A DNA stretch of 64,000 bases from Bacteroidota bacterium (lineage in GTDB: Bacteria > Bacteroidota > Bacteroidia > B-17B0 > Aurantibacillaceae): contig JAUXZS010000056.1 of the NCBI GenBank assembly GCA_030692515.1, positions 434,001 through 498,000 on the forward strand. Direction: 5' to 3'. Positions 19,270 to 28,003 of this stretch are shown piece by piece. The notes under the pieces were generated by a model that was not told where the DNA came from, ran no database searches, and worked only from the letters and a program-made list of their open reading frames with translations. The translations under genes were made by a program, and so were the position numbers. Positions within the stretch are counted from its first letter, which is position 1; every line of letters starts with the position of its first letter.

Positions 19270-19776
19270 TTAATTTCTAAAGTGTTTTAATGCATCCATT
19301 AGTATTTTGCGAGCAATAAAAATTCTGCTTTTAACGGTTCCTAAAGGCAAATGCATTTCATTAGCAATCTCTTCATATTTGTATCCATTATAATAGCGGG
19401 TAAAGGGTAATTTATAATCGTCTTCTAAATTATCAATTTGCTTAATGATTTCTTTAGCATTTAATCTACTTTCGCTATGGTTATAGCTGTTTTGTTTATA
19501 TGCACGATTTAATGCAAGTTCATCACCTTTAACAATAAGTGCTCTCGTTTTCACATTCTTTCTGTATGCGTTAATAAAAGTATTTTTCATTATAGTAAAT
19601 AACCAAGCCTTCAAATTGGTGCTTTCTTCAAATTTATCACGATAGGTTATTGCTTTTAGATAAGTGTCTTGTAATAGGTCTAGTGCGTCGTCATAATTAT
19701 GTGTTAAACTTAATGCAAAGCTTTTCAACGAACTTTTTTCGTTCATCATTCGAGTATTAAATTCAATTGCTGTCAT
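19270..19776 (-). CDS. ECF-type RNA polymerase sigma factor
   Basis: 168 aa. Region 2 is visible in ALSLTHNYDDALDLLQDTYLKA and LKAWLFTIMKNTFINAYRK. Region 4 is visible in NLEDDYKLPFTRYYNGYKYEEIA followed by the helix-turn-helix HLPLGTVKSRIFIARKIL. It belongs to the RpoE-like group common in Bacteroidota. No anti-sigma gene lies next to it. It is on the same strand as the photolyase, 62 nt upstream, separated by a terminator. A TATATTTG box at 19838-19845 predicts a leader of about 55-60 nt. Confidence 0.92.
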   Translation of the reverse strand: MTAIEFNTRMMNEKSSLKSFALSLTHNYDDALDLLQDTYLKAITYRDKFEESTNLKAWLFTIMKNTFINAYRKNVKTRALIVKGDELALNRAYKQNSYNHSESRLNAKEIIKQIDNLEDDYKLPFTRYYNGYKYEEIANEMHLPLGTVKSRIFIARKILMDALKHFRN

Positions 19777-19837
19777 AGTTTCTATTTTTTAAGGTCGTTA
19801 TTATTATTTTGTTTAAGAGAAGTAAAAAATCATTAAA

Positions 19838-19845
19838 CAAATATA
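19838..19845 (-). promoter_or_regulatory. -7 box (TATATTTG) of the ECF sigma gene
   Basis: Exact TAnnTTTG match on the minus strand, 61 nt before the ATG at 19776; no exact -33 TTG at the usual distance. Confidence 0.5.
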
Positions 19846-19967
19846 CAATATGTTTAACGATATGTCATAAAAACTAAACAAAATATCTGTTAAATTAATG
19901 AAGCTAAGTTCTATTCTAGTGATTTTCAATGCCATACCTAATTTAAGAAAATGCGAATCATCATTGT

Positions 19968-19997
19968 TTTCAAGATATTTTCCGAAAAATCTTGAAA
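19968..19997. repeat. Inverted repeat in the sigma-lysS divergent region
   Basis: TTTCAAGAT (19968-19976) and ATCTTGAAA (19989-19997) are a perfect 9-bp pair with a 12-nt spacer, about 60 nt upstream of the lysS -7 box. It could be an operator or a small hairpin. Confidence 0.4.
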
Positions 19998-20058
19998 TAC
20001 TCAAATTCCGATAAAGTTTACAATCAAAACCTCTTCTGAATGAATTAATATAAAAATG

Positions 20059-20066
20059 TATTTTTG
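20059..20066 (+). promoter_or_regulatory. -7 box (TATTTTTG) of lysS
   Basis: Exact TAnnTTTG match 22 nt before the ATG at 20089. It overlaps the more upstream in-frame ATG (20056), which would therefore not be transcribed; this decides the start. Confidence 0.6.
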
Positions 20067-20088
20067 CGTACTTAAAAAAGTAAATATT

Positions 20089-21627
20089 ATGTCAGTACAC
20101 CTAAGTGAGCAAGAACTTCAAAGAAGACAAAAATTAGTAGAGCTAAGAGCTTTAGGAATTAACCCATACCCTCCTGAAGAATTTAAGGTAAATGTAACGG
20201 CATTAGATATAAAAGAGAATTACGACAGAGATAAATTAAACTACAAAGATATTTCAATTGCTGGTAGAATAATGAGTGTGCGCGATATGGGCAAGGCTTG
20301 TTTTGCGGTGATTCAAGACGCTTCAGGAAGAATACAGCTGTACATTAGAAAAGATGATATTTGTCAGGGCGAAGACAAAACTCTTTACGATGTTGTTTGG
20401 AAAAAATTAATTGACATTGGAGACATTATTGGTGTAACAGGATATGTTTTTACTACTAAAACCGGAGAAATTTCTATTCACGTAACAACTTTAAAAATAT
20501 TAAGCAAAGCTTTAAAACCATTACCAATTGTAAAAACCGACGATTCGGGTAATTCTTTTGATGAGGTTAGCGACCCAGAATTTAGATACCGTCAGCGTTA
20601 TGTTGATTTAATTATAAATCCACAAGTGCGCGAAACATTTAAAAAACGTTCTCAAATAATTAATTCAATACGTCAAACTTTAATCAACGCAGGTTCATTA
20701 GAGGTGGAAACTCCAATATTACAAAGCATTCCCGGGGGCGCAACTGCTCGTCCGTTTATTACACATCACAACGCATTAAACATGCCCTTGTATTTGCGTG
20801 TTGCAAACGAGTTATATTTAAAACGACTGATAGTTGGTGGTTTTGAAGGTGTATTTGAATTTGCTAAGGATTTTAGAAATGAAGGTATGGATAGAACCCA
20901 TAACCCCGAATTTACAGTTCTTGAATTTTATATCGCCTATAAAGATTATAATTGGATGATGGATTTTACGGAGCAAATGCTCGAAAAAATTGTTCTTGAT
21001 TTATATGGTAAAACACAAATACCTGTAGGGGATAAAGAAATAGATTTTAAGGCGCCGTTTAAACGTGTTACTATGAATGAATCTATAAAAGAATTTACTG
21101 GCATAGATGTTTCAGGAATGAACGAAGACCAACTACGCGATGTATGTAAAAAATTAAACATTCATGTTGAATCGCACGCAGGTAAAGGCAAATTAATCGA
21201 CGAAATTTTTAGTGAAAAGTGCGAGGGAAATTACATACAACCTACTTTTATTATTGATTATCCTGTTGAGATGAGCCCTCTTACTAAAAAACACCGTAGT
21301 GTTGAGGGTTTGGTGGAGCGTTTTGAATTAATGATAAATGGGAAAGAAATTGCTAATGCCTATAGTGAATTAAACGATCCAATTGATCAACGCGAACGCT
21401 TTGAAGAACAATTAAAATTACAAGAAAGAGGAGATGATGAGGCCATGTTTATTGACCATGACTTTTTAAGAGCTCTTGAATATGGTATGCCACCAACAGC
21501 AGGTATTGGTATAGGAATAGATAGGTTAACTATGCTTTTAACCAACAATGCAGCAATCCAAGAGGTGTTATTTTTCCCTCAAATGCGACCAGAAATTGTG
21601 GCTAATAACGATGAGCCAAAAAGCTAA
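20089..21627 (+). CDS. lysS: Lysyl-tRNA synthetase (class II)
   Basis: 512 aa from ATG 20089 (MSVHLSEQELQRRQKL). The frame is open 11 codons further, but the promoter box argues against that start. The OB-fold anticodon domain (about 40-150, SIAGRIMSVRDMGKACFAVIQDASG) precedes the class II catalytic core: motif 1 around VETPILQSIPGGATARPF, motif 2 region DFRNEGMDRTHNPEFTVLEFY, motif 3 GIGIGIDRLTMLL. It charges tRNA-Lys with lysine. Full length and ordinary for the family. Confidence 0.97.
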   Translation: MSVHLSEQELQRRQKLVELRALGINPYPPEEFKVNVTALDIKENYDRDKLNYKDISIAGRIMSVRDMGKACFAVIQDASGRIQLYIRKDDICQGEDKTLYDVVWKKLIDIGDIIGVTGYVFTTKTGEISIHVTTLKILSKALKPLPIVKTDDSGNSFDEVSDPEFRYRQRYVDLIINPQVRETFKKRSQIINSIRQTLINAGSLEVETPILQSIPGGATARPFITHHNALNMPLYLRVANELYLKRLIVGGFEGVFEFAKDFRNEGMDRTHNPEFTVLEFYIAYKDYNWMMDFTEQMLEKIVLDLYGKTQIPVGDKEIDFKAPFKRVTMNESIKEFTGIDVSGMNEDQLRDVCKKLNIHVESHAGKGKLIDEIFSEKCEGNYIQPTFIIDYPVEMSPLTKKHRSVEGLVERFELMINGKEIANAYSELNDPIDQRERFEEQLKLQERGDDEAMFIDHDFLRALEYGMPPTAGIGIGIDRLTMLLTNNAAIQEVLFFPQMRPEIVANNDEPKS

Positions 21628-21723
21628 AGATCGAACTTTGTAGGCTAATAAGACCCAAAAAAGCTTTTGTTATTTAACACAATTTAAAAACAATAAATTG
21701 TTAGTTACTTGCGTTGTTACTAT

Positions 21724-21752
21724 TTGTAAACTTCTTTAATTAAGTATCTTTG
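21724..21752 (+). promoter_or_regulatory. Promoter of the 21.8-kb lipoprotein gene
   Basis: TTG (21724-21726), 18 nt, TATCTTTG (21745-21752), ending 18 nt before the TTG start codon at 21771. Confidence 0.65.
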
Positions 21753-21770
21753 TTTAGCTAAAAACATTTT

Positions 21771-22307
21771 TTGAAATTAATTTTTAAAATAATTATCTGT
21801 TCAATTTTTATTTCTTTTTATTCTTGTCATGAAGAAAAGAAAGAAGAAGTAAAAGCTAAGCCACGAATTTTTGAAGGGTATCATCCTTTGTTGGACGAAA
21901 TTATTCGTTCAAAAGACGGTGTGTTTAGAGGGGTTAGTTTAAATAACAAAACAGAGGATGTAAAAGCGGCAGAAAGAGAAGAGCCAATCGAAAAATCTTC
22001 AGGCCATCTTTATTTTGAATATAAAATTAACGATAAAATAAATTACTCAATAGAATACACTTTAGATAATGATAGTTTAGAAGAAATTAGTTTGCAGATT
22101 AATAGTGATGATTTAGAACTTGTAAACTATTTGTTTTGTGATTTAAAAGATTATTACGCTAACAAACTCCCTAACCCAACCGAAGATAAAGGCTTTGTAG
22201 TTTATAATTGTTTTGAAGGACAGCGTAAACCTTTTGTAGTTTCTTTAAGCGATAATTCTAGCCCCACAAAAGGAAGCATTAACATGCTTATTTATAAAGA
22301 TAAATAA
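21771..22307 (+). CDS. Acidic lipoprotein of unknown function
   Basis: 178 aa starting with TTG at 21771. MKLIFKIIICSIFISFYSC is a lipoprotein signal with Cys19. The mature N-terminus CHEEKKEEVK is charged like the lipoprotein export signals reported in Bacteroidota, so surface exposure is possible (inference). The rest is a mixed alpha/beta domain (LYFEYKINDKINYSIEYTLD, SLEEISLQINSDDLELVNYL) that I cannot assign to a named family. It follows lysS by 143 nt and has its own promoter. Convergent with the kelch T9SS gene. Confidence 0.75.
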   Translation: MKLIFKIIICSIFISFYSCHEEKKEEVKAKPRIFEGYHPLLDEIIRSKDGVFRGVSLNNKTEDVKAAEREEPIEKSSGHLYFEYKINDKINYSIEYTLDNDSLEEISLQINSDDLELVNYLFCDLKDYYANKLPNPTEDKGFVVYNCFEGQRKPFVVSLSDNSSPTKGSINMLIYKDK

Positions 22308-22338
22308 GAGTTTGTTACCGCGAGGCTTTTAAGCTTTT

Positions 22339-22450
22339 AAACCACATAGATTTACATAAGACTACCAAAAATAATTTAGAGACATCTACGCCCATCTTTT
22401 CGTGCATAGTAAAACACAAAAATTATATTTCTACGTCGTTATGTGTTTAA
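22339..22450. repeat. Possible decayed intergenic repeat between convergent genes
   Basis: The 147-nt gap holds AACCACATAGATTTACATAAG-like words at one end and an imperfect complement (TTATGTGTTTAA) at the other. Similar CCACATAG...CTATGTGG pairs occur between genes in many Bacteroidota. Only the ends are recognisable here. Confidence 0.35.
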
Positions 22451-22454
22451 ATAT

Positions 22455-23675
22455 TTACCTAGCAATTACAATTCGCTTACTAACGCTTATAGGATTGACG
22501 CTTTTATTAGTGTCAAAAACCTTTAAAAGATAAACACCATTTGGCAAGCCTTCTGTTTTTATGGAACTTGTTTTATCTTTAAAAATAATCTCTTCTTGTT
22601 TTATTAATTGACCAATGGTATTATAGACTTGAACCATAACTGCAGCAACATCTTCAATTTCAGATTTCAAATTTAGAATGTCCTTTGCAGGATTAGGATA
22701 AATTAAAAAATTATTTCCTAAACTGTTTTCTTTTATACCAACAGGTATATCAATTACCCAAGTTTCATTTAACCGTGTATTACTAACATTTATGCCGCAA
22801 CTGTAATAAAATTTATCGGTATTGGTAAAACTCATCCCGCCCTTGCGCCCAAAAGACGGAAGGTTTGGGCCTAACTGCCAAAGCCCAGATAAATCATTAT
22901 AATACCAAACATCATTATAATAATAATTTAAAGTATCATAACCACCAAATAAAACTAACCTACTATTTGCAGTATTTAAAGCGGCATAAGATCTACCTTT
23001 TGGTAATGGAAAATCCATAAGTTTTACCCAAGTGTCTGTAAGATTATTGTAAGTGTACATTTCTTTTCTAACAGATTGATTATTGTCTTTCCCAAATAGT
23101 AAATAACCAATATTATTAAGTACTGTAGTGCTTGCACGCCATCTGCCACCAAAAGGAAAATTATTTTTTTGCAACCAAGTATCTGTGCTTATAGTGTATT
23201 CCCATACTTCATCACTTACCACGCCGCTTTGCAATTTACCGCCAACAATAATAATTTTATCGCCATATTCTAAACAACTTGCGCCAATTAAACCATTGCC
23301 CGGTTTGCCGGTTAAAACTGTCCAAGTGTTGGTGGCAACATCATAACGTTGCAAATCTGTAAATACAGCATTTGAATAACCACTACCACTTAATATGTAA
23401 AACGAATTGGAAGAAGTAAAGGCGCAGGCATATTGTCTCTCGGAGCCTGTGGGCATAGATGCAATGGTCGACCAAGTATTTGTTGCCAAATCATAAGCAT
23501 AAAAATCGTTTCCCAACGTAAAACCTGCAAGCAGTCCGGTTCCAAAATAAGCTTTGTTGTTTATTCTAACGGCAACACCATCATCTCTTTCTGTGCCAGG
23601 GAAACCTGCTAATTGCACCCAAGTTTGACCAAATAGTATATTAGTAAATAAAAAAAATGTAAAAAATAATTTCAT
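22455..23675 (-). CDS. Secreted kelch-repeat protein with T9SS type A sorting domain
   Basis: 406 aa. Signal peptide MKLFFTFFLFTNILFGQ, then about six kelch-like blades with the pattern 'YDLATNTWSTIASMP', 'YDVATNTWTVLTGKPG', 'YTISTDTWLQKNNFPFGG', 'YNNLTDTWVKLMDFPLP', making a beta-propeller (about 18-310). The C-terminus is a sorting domain: FLIYPNPAKDILNLKSE through GVYLLKVFD and RIVIAR. It should be exported by T9SS and bind carbohydrate or protein ligands; no catalytic site was seen. It lies 48 nt downstream of another T9SS gene on the same strand, so the two may be co-transcribed. Confidence 0.9.
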   Translation of the reverse strand: MKLFFTFFLFTNILFGQTWVQLAGFPGTERDDGVAVRINNKAYFGTGLLAGFTLGNDFYAYDLATNTWSTIASMPTGSERQYACAFTSSNSFYILSGSGYSNAVFTDLQRYDVATNTWTVLTGKPGNGLIGASCLEYGDKIIIVGGKLQSGVVSDEVWEYTISTDTWLQKNNFPFGGRWRASTTVLNNIGYLLFGKDNNQSVRKEMYTYNNLTDTWVKLMDFPLPKGRSYAALNTANSRLVLFGGYDTLNYYYNDVWYYNDLSGLWQLGPNLPSFGRKGGMSFTNTDKFYYSCGINVSNTRLNETWVIDIPVGIKENSLGNNFLIYPNPAKDILNLKSEIEDVAAVMVQVYNTIGQLIKQEEIIFKDKTSSIKTEGLPNGVYLLKVFDTNKSVNPISVSKRIVIAR

Positions 23676-23723
23676 AAAATGTTTTTTAGATAGATAAAAT
23701 TAAATAACGCTTTGTATTGGTAA

Positions 23724-26024
23724 TTAGTGCTTCAACACAACAAGTTTTTGTTTTTGAAATGTTTTATTGTTCTTAGTTAAAGATACAACATAAACTCCCT
23801 CGCTAAATGTAGTAGTATTTATTTCTTGAGATACATTTGAAGTGATTACACCACTTTTTAATTCTTTTCCAAGCACATCAACTATTGAATAATTAGCTTC
23901 GAGTATATCTGTTCCATTATACAGAATACTAAAATTAGAGTTTGTCGGGTTTGGAAACAACAATAAAGTGTTTTCTGCCGAAGGATTTGTTGCCATTTTA
24001 ACTCCGTCCCAATTACTATTTTGGCAAACCAAATTATCTATAGGTGCTAGTTGAGCACCATCTGTTAATGTTAATTGCCCACCAAGCATTACAGTTAAGT
24101 TTGTTTCTATACCTGTTAATCTGCTATCGGCAAAACGTATAATTGTATTTGGTCCGGTAACATTAAAAGTAACGCCAGGGTGTACAATAATTTTACCTAA
24201 AATTGTTTGTGATTCGGTCCAAGTGGTGTTAGAAGTAATATCAAAAATATAATTTGGCCCGGCCGTGTAGGATTGTTGTGCATTACACTCATTATATAAT
24301 TTTGCCATATAAAAATCGTCAAAATTACCACTCGAATTTCCACAAATGGTATATCCTCCATCTTGTGTTTGCGTAATTTTATACATACACTCTTGCCGTT
24401 TTAAATCTTCGGGTGGAGTTTTGCGTGGCCTGTTAGCTTCAATATCGAATGTTTTTGACCATAATAGAGCACCAGTATTTGTAAATTTAACTACCAAAGC
24501 ATCCGTATCCCAAACATCAAATTCAAGATCGGGACAGTGTTGTAAATAACCTAATTCTGTTGCTGTTGGCGGCGAGTGATCGGCTGTTGGCGGCCTCACA
24601 GAACTTACAGCAACAAAGCCTCCGTCGCTTGTTTCTTCAACACCAATTCTAAGATCGAAAGCGTTTATATCTCCCATTAATGAGGGATTGATGCCGTTAG
24701 TTGATAAAGAACCGTCATCATTGTATCTATAAATTTTTCCTTTTCCAGAATTATGGCCCGCGTAGGAGCAACCAATACAGTCGCTAACAACGGGTATTAA
24801 TAATTGTCTAAGAGCATTGTGATATTTTATTTCCCAAATGTTTGAATTAAATGGCCCGTTACCTGCAAGCCGAATAGGATTATCTTGCCACGTATTACTT
24901 GGGTTTAAATTTTGGTCAACACACCACACAAATGCATTGTTCTTATCCTCGTTAGTAGTATTTACAAAATAATAAGCGCATGCAATTGCGTAATTACCGC
25001 TTGTTCCAATTTCTACTAACGAGCGCCCAACGCCAGATAAACTATAGCCCGAACCCGGATTTGACAAAGGAAGAACGTTGTTATTGTTAAGTGGGAGTAT
25101 AGTTTTTTTTAATAAATTTCCTGTAGTAGGATCTATTTCAAGTATGATTGGATATTCTGGCGCAAATTCGGCATTAATTATTTGTGCAGAGCCTGTAACT
25201 ATTAAGTTGCCGTTAGAACTTTTAATAATGTCGTAGCCGTAACTTTTGCATTCATAAGTATTTAAAGGCGAGGGTAAATAATCTGGATAGCCATATAAGC
25301 CCTCCCAAACAACGGTTCCGGTTACTATTTCAATTTTTGCAACATACAAATGACCGCAATTGTTAAAGTAATTATTAACACCTAAGCGCGTTAGCGAAAA
25401 ATTATCGTTTGAGCTAGCAGCAGTTCTGTTATATGGAATAAAATTTATTTTGTTCTTAAATGGCCTAACTCCTTGGTGTACTCCAACAACATAAGCGTAA
25501 TCAAGATTTTGAGGGTCTTGTATCACTTCTTCTAATGCCCCAACGGTTTTGGTCTTGCAGTAAATCATATCGCCATTTAGTGCATTTAAACCAATATTGC
25601 CTCTAACAGGAGTTCTATGTTCGCCAATATAATCTCTATCAACACAGCCTGCCGGTTGAGTCGAATAATTAAAATTTATTGAGTTTATAGGATTGTAGGG
25701 CGAATCCGGACCCTCATTATACATTTGTTCTGCCGCAACCGATGTTGCTGCTGTGCTAACCAAGCCGGTATAACCGCTGGTAACATAGGCAGTGTGTTGG
25801 CCGGCCGCATCGAGTACATTTTTTAAACTATACCACCATTCTTCACCGCTTTGTTGTTGTGTTTGTAACTGGCCATCAAGTCCGCGAGGCGAGAATGTCT
25901 CTTTCCGCCATTCAATACCCGGAGCAATTTGCGCTGTACAATTAAAATAAAAGACAAAAAGAAAAAGTAAAAACAAATTCCTTACAGAAACCTTAGCTAT
26001 AAATTTTGAAGTAAAAAAGTTCAC
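23724..26024 (-). CDS. Large secreted T9SS type A sorting-domain protein
   Basis: 766 aa. A signal peptide (VRNLFLLFLFVFYFNCTAQ) precedes a long region rich in aromatic and Asn/Gly residues with repeated statements of the type 'ILEIDPTTGNLLKKTILPL' and 'VVKFTNTGALLWSKTFDIEA', suggesting propeller blades. A beta-helix-like segment (about 600-670, LGKIIVHPGVTFNVTGPNT) follows, then a type A sorting domain (LFPNPTNSNFSILYNGTD, GVYVVSLTKNNKTFQKQKLVVLKH). Function unknown; extracellular by family. First of a probable two-gene unit with the kelch gene. Confidence 0.87.
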   Translation of the reverse strand: MNFFTSKFIAKVSVRNLFLLFLFVFYFNCTAQIAPGIEWRKETFSPRGLDGQLQTQQQSGEEWWYSLKNVLDAAGQHTAYVTSGYTGLVSTAATSVAAEQMYNEGPDSPYNPINSINFNYSTQPAGCVDRDYIGEHRTPVRGNIGLNALNGDMIYCKTKTVGALEEVIQDPQNLDYAYVVGVHQGVRPFKNKINFIPYNRTAASSNDNFSLTRLGVNNYFNNCGHLYVAKIEIVTGTVVWEGLYGYPDYLPSPLNTYECKSYGYDIIKSSNGNLIVTGSAQIINAEFAPEYPIILEIDPTTGNLLKKTILPLNNNNVLPLSNPGSGYSLSGVGRSLVEIGTSGNYAIACAYYFVNTTNEDKNNAFVWCVDQNLNPSNTWQDNPIRLAGNGPFNSNIWEIKYHNALRQLLIPVVSDCIGCSYAGHNSGKGKIYRYNDDGSLSTNGINPSLMGDINAFDLRIGVEETSDGGFVAVSSVRPPTADHSPPTATELGYLQHCPDLEFDVWDTDALVVKFTNTGALLWSKTFDIEANRPRKTPPEDLKRQECMYKITQTQDGGYTICGNSSGNFDDFYMAKLYNECNAQQSYTAGPNYIFDITSNTTWTESQTILGKIIVHPGVTFNVTGPNTIIRFADSRLTGIETNLTVMLGGQLTLTDGAQLAPIDNLVCQNSNWDGVKMATNPSAENTLLLFPNPTNSNFSILYNGTDILEANYSIVDVLGKELKSGVITSNVSQEINTTTFSEGVYVVSLTKNNKTFQKQKLVVLKH

Positions 26025-26078
26025 TTAATTATTAGTTTTGATTCAATTAAAAATACAACATATTTATGTTAAATGCAT

Positions 26079-26107
26079 AAAAAAAGCCATCCTGTTTTGG
26101 GATGGCT
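26079..26107 (-). terminator. Terminator of the DUF5606 gene
   Basis: Stem AGCCATCC / GGATGGCT (26085-26092, 26100-26107) with a 7-nt loop, followed on the minus strand by a T run. 22 nt after the stop at 26129. Confidence 0.88.
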
Positions 26108-26128
26108 CTTTGAATAATTTTTTAAAAA

Positions 26129-26671
26129 CTAAGCTGTACCTGTTTTTCTTACGCCGGTAGTTTTTTTAACGCCAACGCTGGTTTTAGCCTTATTAGAATC
26201 TTTAGAAACTGTTTTTTTAACAGCTTTAGCTTTATCGTCAGCTTTTATAGCTTTTGTTTTTTCTTCACCTTCTTTTTCTTCGGTTTTTTCTTTAAGATTA
26301 CCTGTAGTTTGAAGAGTATTGTACCAAGTAAAAAGCTTGCGCATATTACTTACATAAACACGGTCTTTGTCATAATCTGGTAAAACTTCACCAAAATATT
26401 TTTCAATCGCTTTATCGTCAACTTTGTTATCTATTGCCGCCCCACCTTTTTCTTTTTCGAAAACAGCAGTCATAATTTCTTCTATTGGTTTATCTTCACC
26501 GGTAGTAAACATACTTATATCCGATAAAGTAGAAACTTTAGTAGATGCATAAACATTTACTCTTTTTTTATCAGCCAAACCTTCAACGATAATACCGTTT
26601 TTGCTTTGAGCCACAATTTTAAATAAACCCGGTTGCCCCGAAATGGAAATAATTCCTGTTAAATCAATCAT
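26129..26671 (-). CDS. DUF5606 domain protein
   Basis: 180 aa. Residues about 1-120 match the conserved DUF5606 pattern: LTGIISISGQPGLFKIVAQS, GIIVEGLADKKRVNV, STLSDISMFTTGEDKPI, YFGEVLPDYDKDRVYVSNMRKLFTWYN. The C-terminal 55 residues are a low-complexity Lys/Ala/Thr/Glu tail (KAIKADDKAKAVKKTVSKD), perhaps nucleic-acid binding or simply disordered. The family is nearly universal in Bacteroidota but has no established function. Followed by a strong terminator. Confidence 0.88.
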   Translation of the reverse strand: MIDLTGIISISGQPGLFKIVAQSKNGIIVEGLADKKRVNVYASTKVSTLSDISMFTTGEDKPIEEIMTAVFEKEKGGAAIDNKVDDKAIEKYFGEVLPDYDKDRVYVSNMRKLFTWYNTLQTTGNLKEKTEEKEGEEKTKAIKADDKAKAVKKTVSKDSNKAKTSVGVKKTTGVRKTGTA

Positions 26672-26755
26672 ACACTTTTAATTTTGTTGTAATAGCAAAT
26701 ATAAGTTTTTAATTAAAAATAAAAACCTTTTTTTTGTAATAAATAGTGTTATAAA

Positions 26756-27934
26756 TTGACAACGGAAAACGATATTTTATTGACTCTAGAGCACTTCCAG
26801 GTGTTCTATACCAAGTATTTCAAATATTACACAACATTAAACACCCAATTAAAGGAGGTTTTTAATGAAAGATGCTTAGAATTTATCTCTCAAAAAACGA
26901 TTATTGGTTTTGGAGATTTTAAGCCCAACAACAAGGTAAAAGCAATCATCGCCGCATCGGCAGTTCAGCTAACTTTGGGTCTTGAAACATGGAATTTAAG
27001 CTATTTTGACACAATTGTTATCCATTCCAATGATTTTGATGATAAAAAAACCGGTTTAAAATTTAAAGGAGGCACAAATTTATCGGGTATTATTCAATTT
27101 AGCTGGAAAGATTTTATTTCGGGTTACAAGATAGCAGATGATAATATAAATTTAGGGATTCATGAATTTACGCACGCATTAAAATTAAATGCCATAAGAA
27201 ATAATTTACCAGATTATTTTTTTGAAAATTATTTTAGTAAATGGCAAGCCGCGGCTAATGATGCTTTTAATGATATTAGAAATAATCGTGAAACAATTTT
27301 TAGAAAATACGGTGGCGCAAATTTAAATGAATTTGTAAGCGTTTGTTTTGAACATTATTTTGAGTCGCCAGAGGAAATCAAAAAACAATATCCAAATTTA
27401 TATTATGCCACCGGTATTTTATTAAACCAACAAACTCAAAATAACATTACTAATATTAATGTTAGAGAGAAACTTTTATCAGAGAGTAATTTGTTAAACT
27501 CTGGTTTTTCGAGTTTATCTGTAAAAACTAATCCTTTAAAGTCGAGCTCGTTTATATTAATGTTAATTCTGTCAATTCCATTAATATATACTTTGTTTAC
27601 TACAAGTTTTAATAGCGGCGCAAGTATTTTCTTAATGTTACTTGCACTAGTAATTTATTTAAGATTCGATTTTACATACACCACTTTTTGTTTTGATGGA
27701 ATAGAATTTAAACTCAAAAAAGGCTTGTTCTTATTTAAGAATTGGCAAAGTTTTTCTGTTGCAGTTTCAAATATTATTAGCGCCAGACTTTATGATAACA
27801 ATGATTTAGAAGTAGTTGTGTATAATTCTAAAAACAAGTCTTTTTACGAAGAAACTGTTTCAACTAATCAAGCTTTTAGTCCCGAATTTATTAATGAAAT
27901 TATTACCAATAAAATTGCCTTTTTCAAATCTTAA
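26756..27934 (+). CDS. M90/MtfA-like zinc peptidase with C-terminal membrane domain
   Basis: 392 aa, starting with TTG at 26756. The N-terminal about 235 residues resemble the MtfA (M90) metallopeptidase: FISQKTIIGFGDF, VKAIIAASAVQLTLGLE, zinc motif HEFTHAL (H136, H140) and a downstream Glu-rich segment FVSVCFEHYFESPEEIKK. MtfA in enterobacteria is a cytosolic aminopeptidase linked to regulator Mlc. Here two hydrophobic helices (FILMLILSIPLIYTLF, ASIFLMLLALVIYL) and about 75 residues of beta-rich tail are added, so the protein is probably membrane-bound. Divergent from DUF5606 (84 nt). Confidence 0.82.
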   Translation: MTTENDILLTLEHFQVFYTKYFKYYTTLNTQLKEVFNERCLEFISQKTIIGFGDFKPNNKVKAIIAASAVQLTLGLETWNLSYFDTIVIHSNDFDDKKTGLKFKGGTNLSGIIQFSWKDFISGYKIADDNINLGIHEFTHALKLNAIRNNLPDYFFENYFSKWQAAANDAFNDIRNNRETIFRKYGGANLNEFVSVCFEHYFESPEEIKKQYPNLYYATGILLNQQTQNNITNINVREKLLSESNLLNSGFSSLSVKTNPLKSSSFILMLILSIPLIYTLFTTSFNSGASIFLMLLALVIYLRFDFTYTTFCFDGIEFKLKKGLFLFKNWQSFSVAVSNIISARLYDNNDLEVVVYNSKNKSFYEETVSTNQAFSPEFINEIITNKIAFFKS

Positions 27935-28003
27935 GTAACAATCAAGATTAATTTTTGTTTTTACTGCCTTTATTTATACATTAGTATCCATTAAAAAAAT
28001 AAC

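Noticed and set aside
19813-20004. 63-codon minus-strand open frame in the sigma-lysS region
   Set aside because: It covers the sigma promoter box and an inverted repeat, has no recognisable domain or upstream signal, and is best seen as chance.
20056-20088. Upstream ATG as lysS start
   Set aside because: It overlaps the TATTTTTG promoter box, and the added residues have no counterpart in lysyl-tRNA synthetases.
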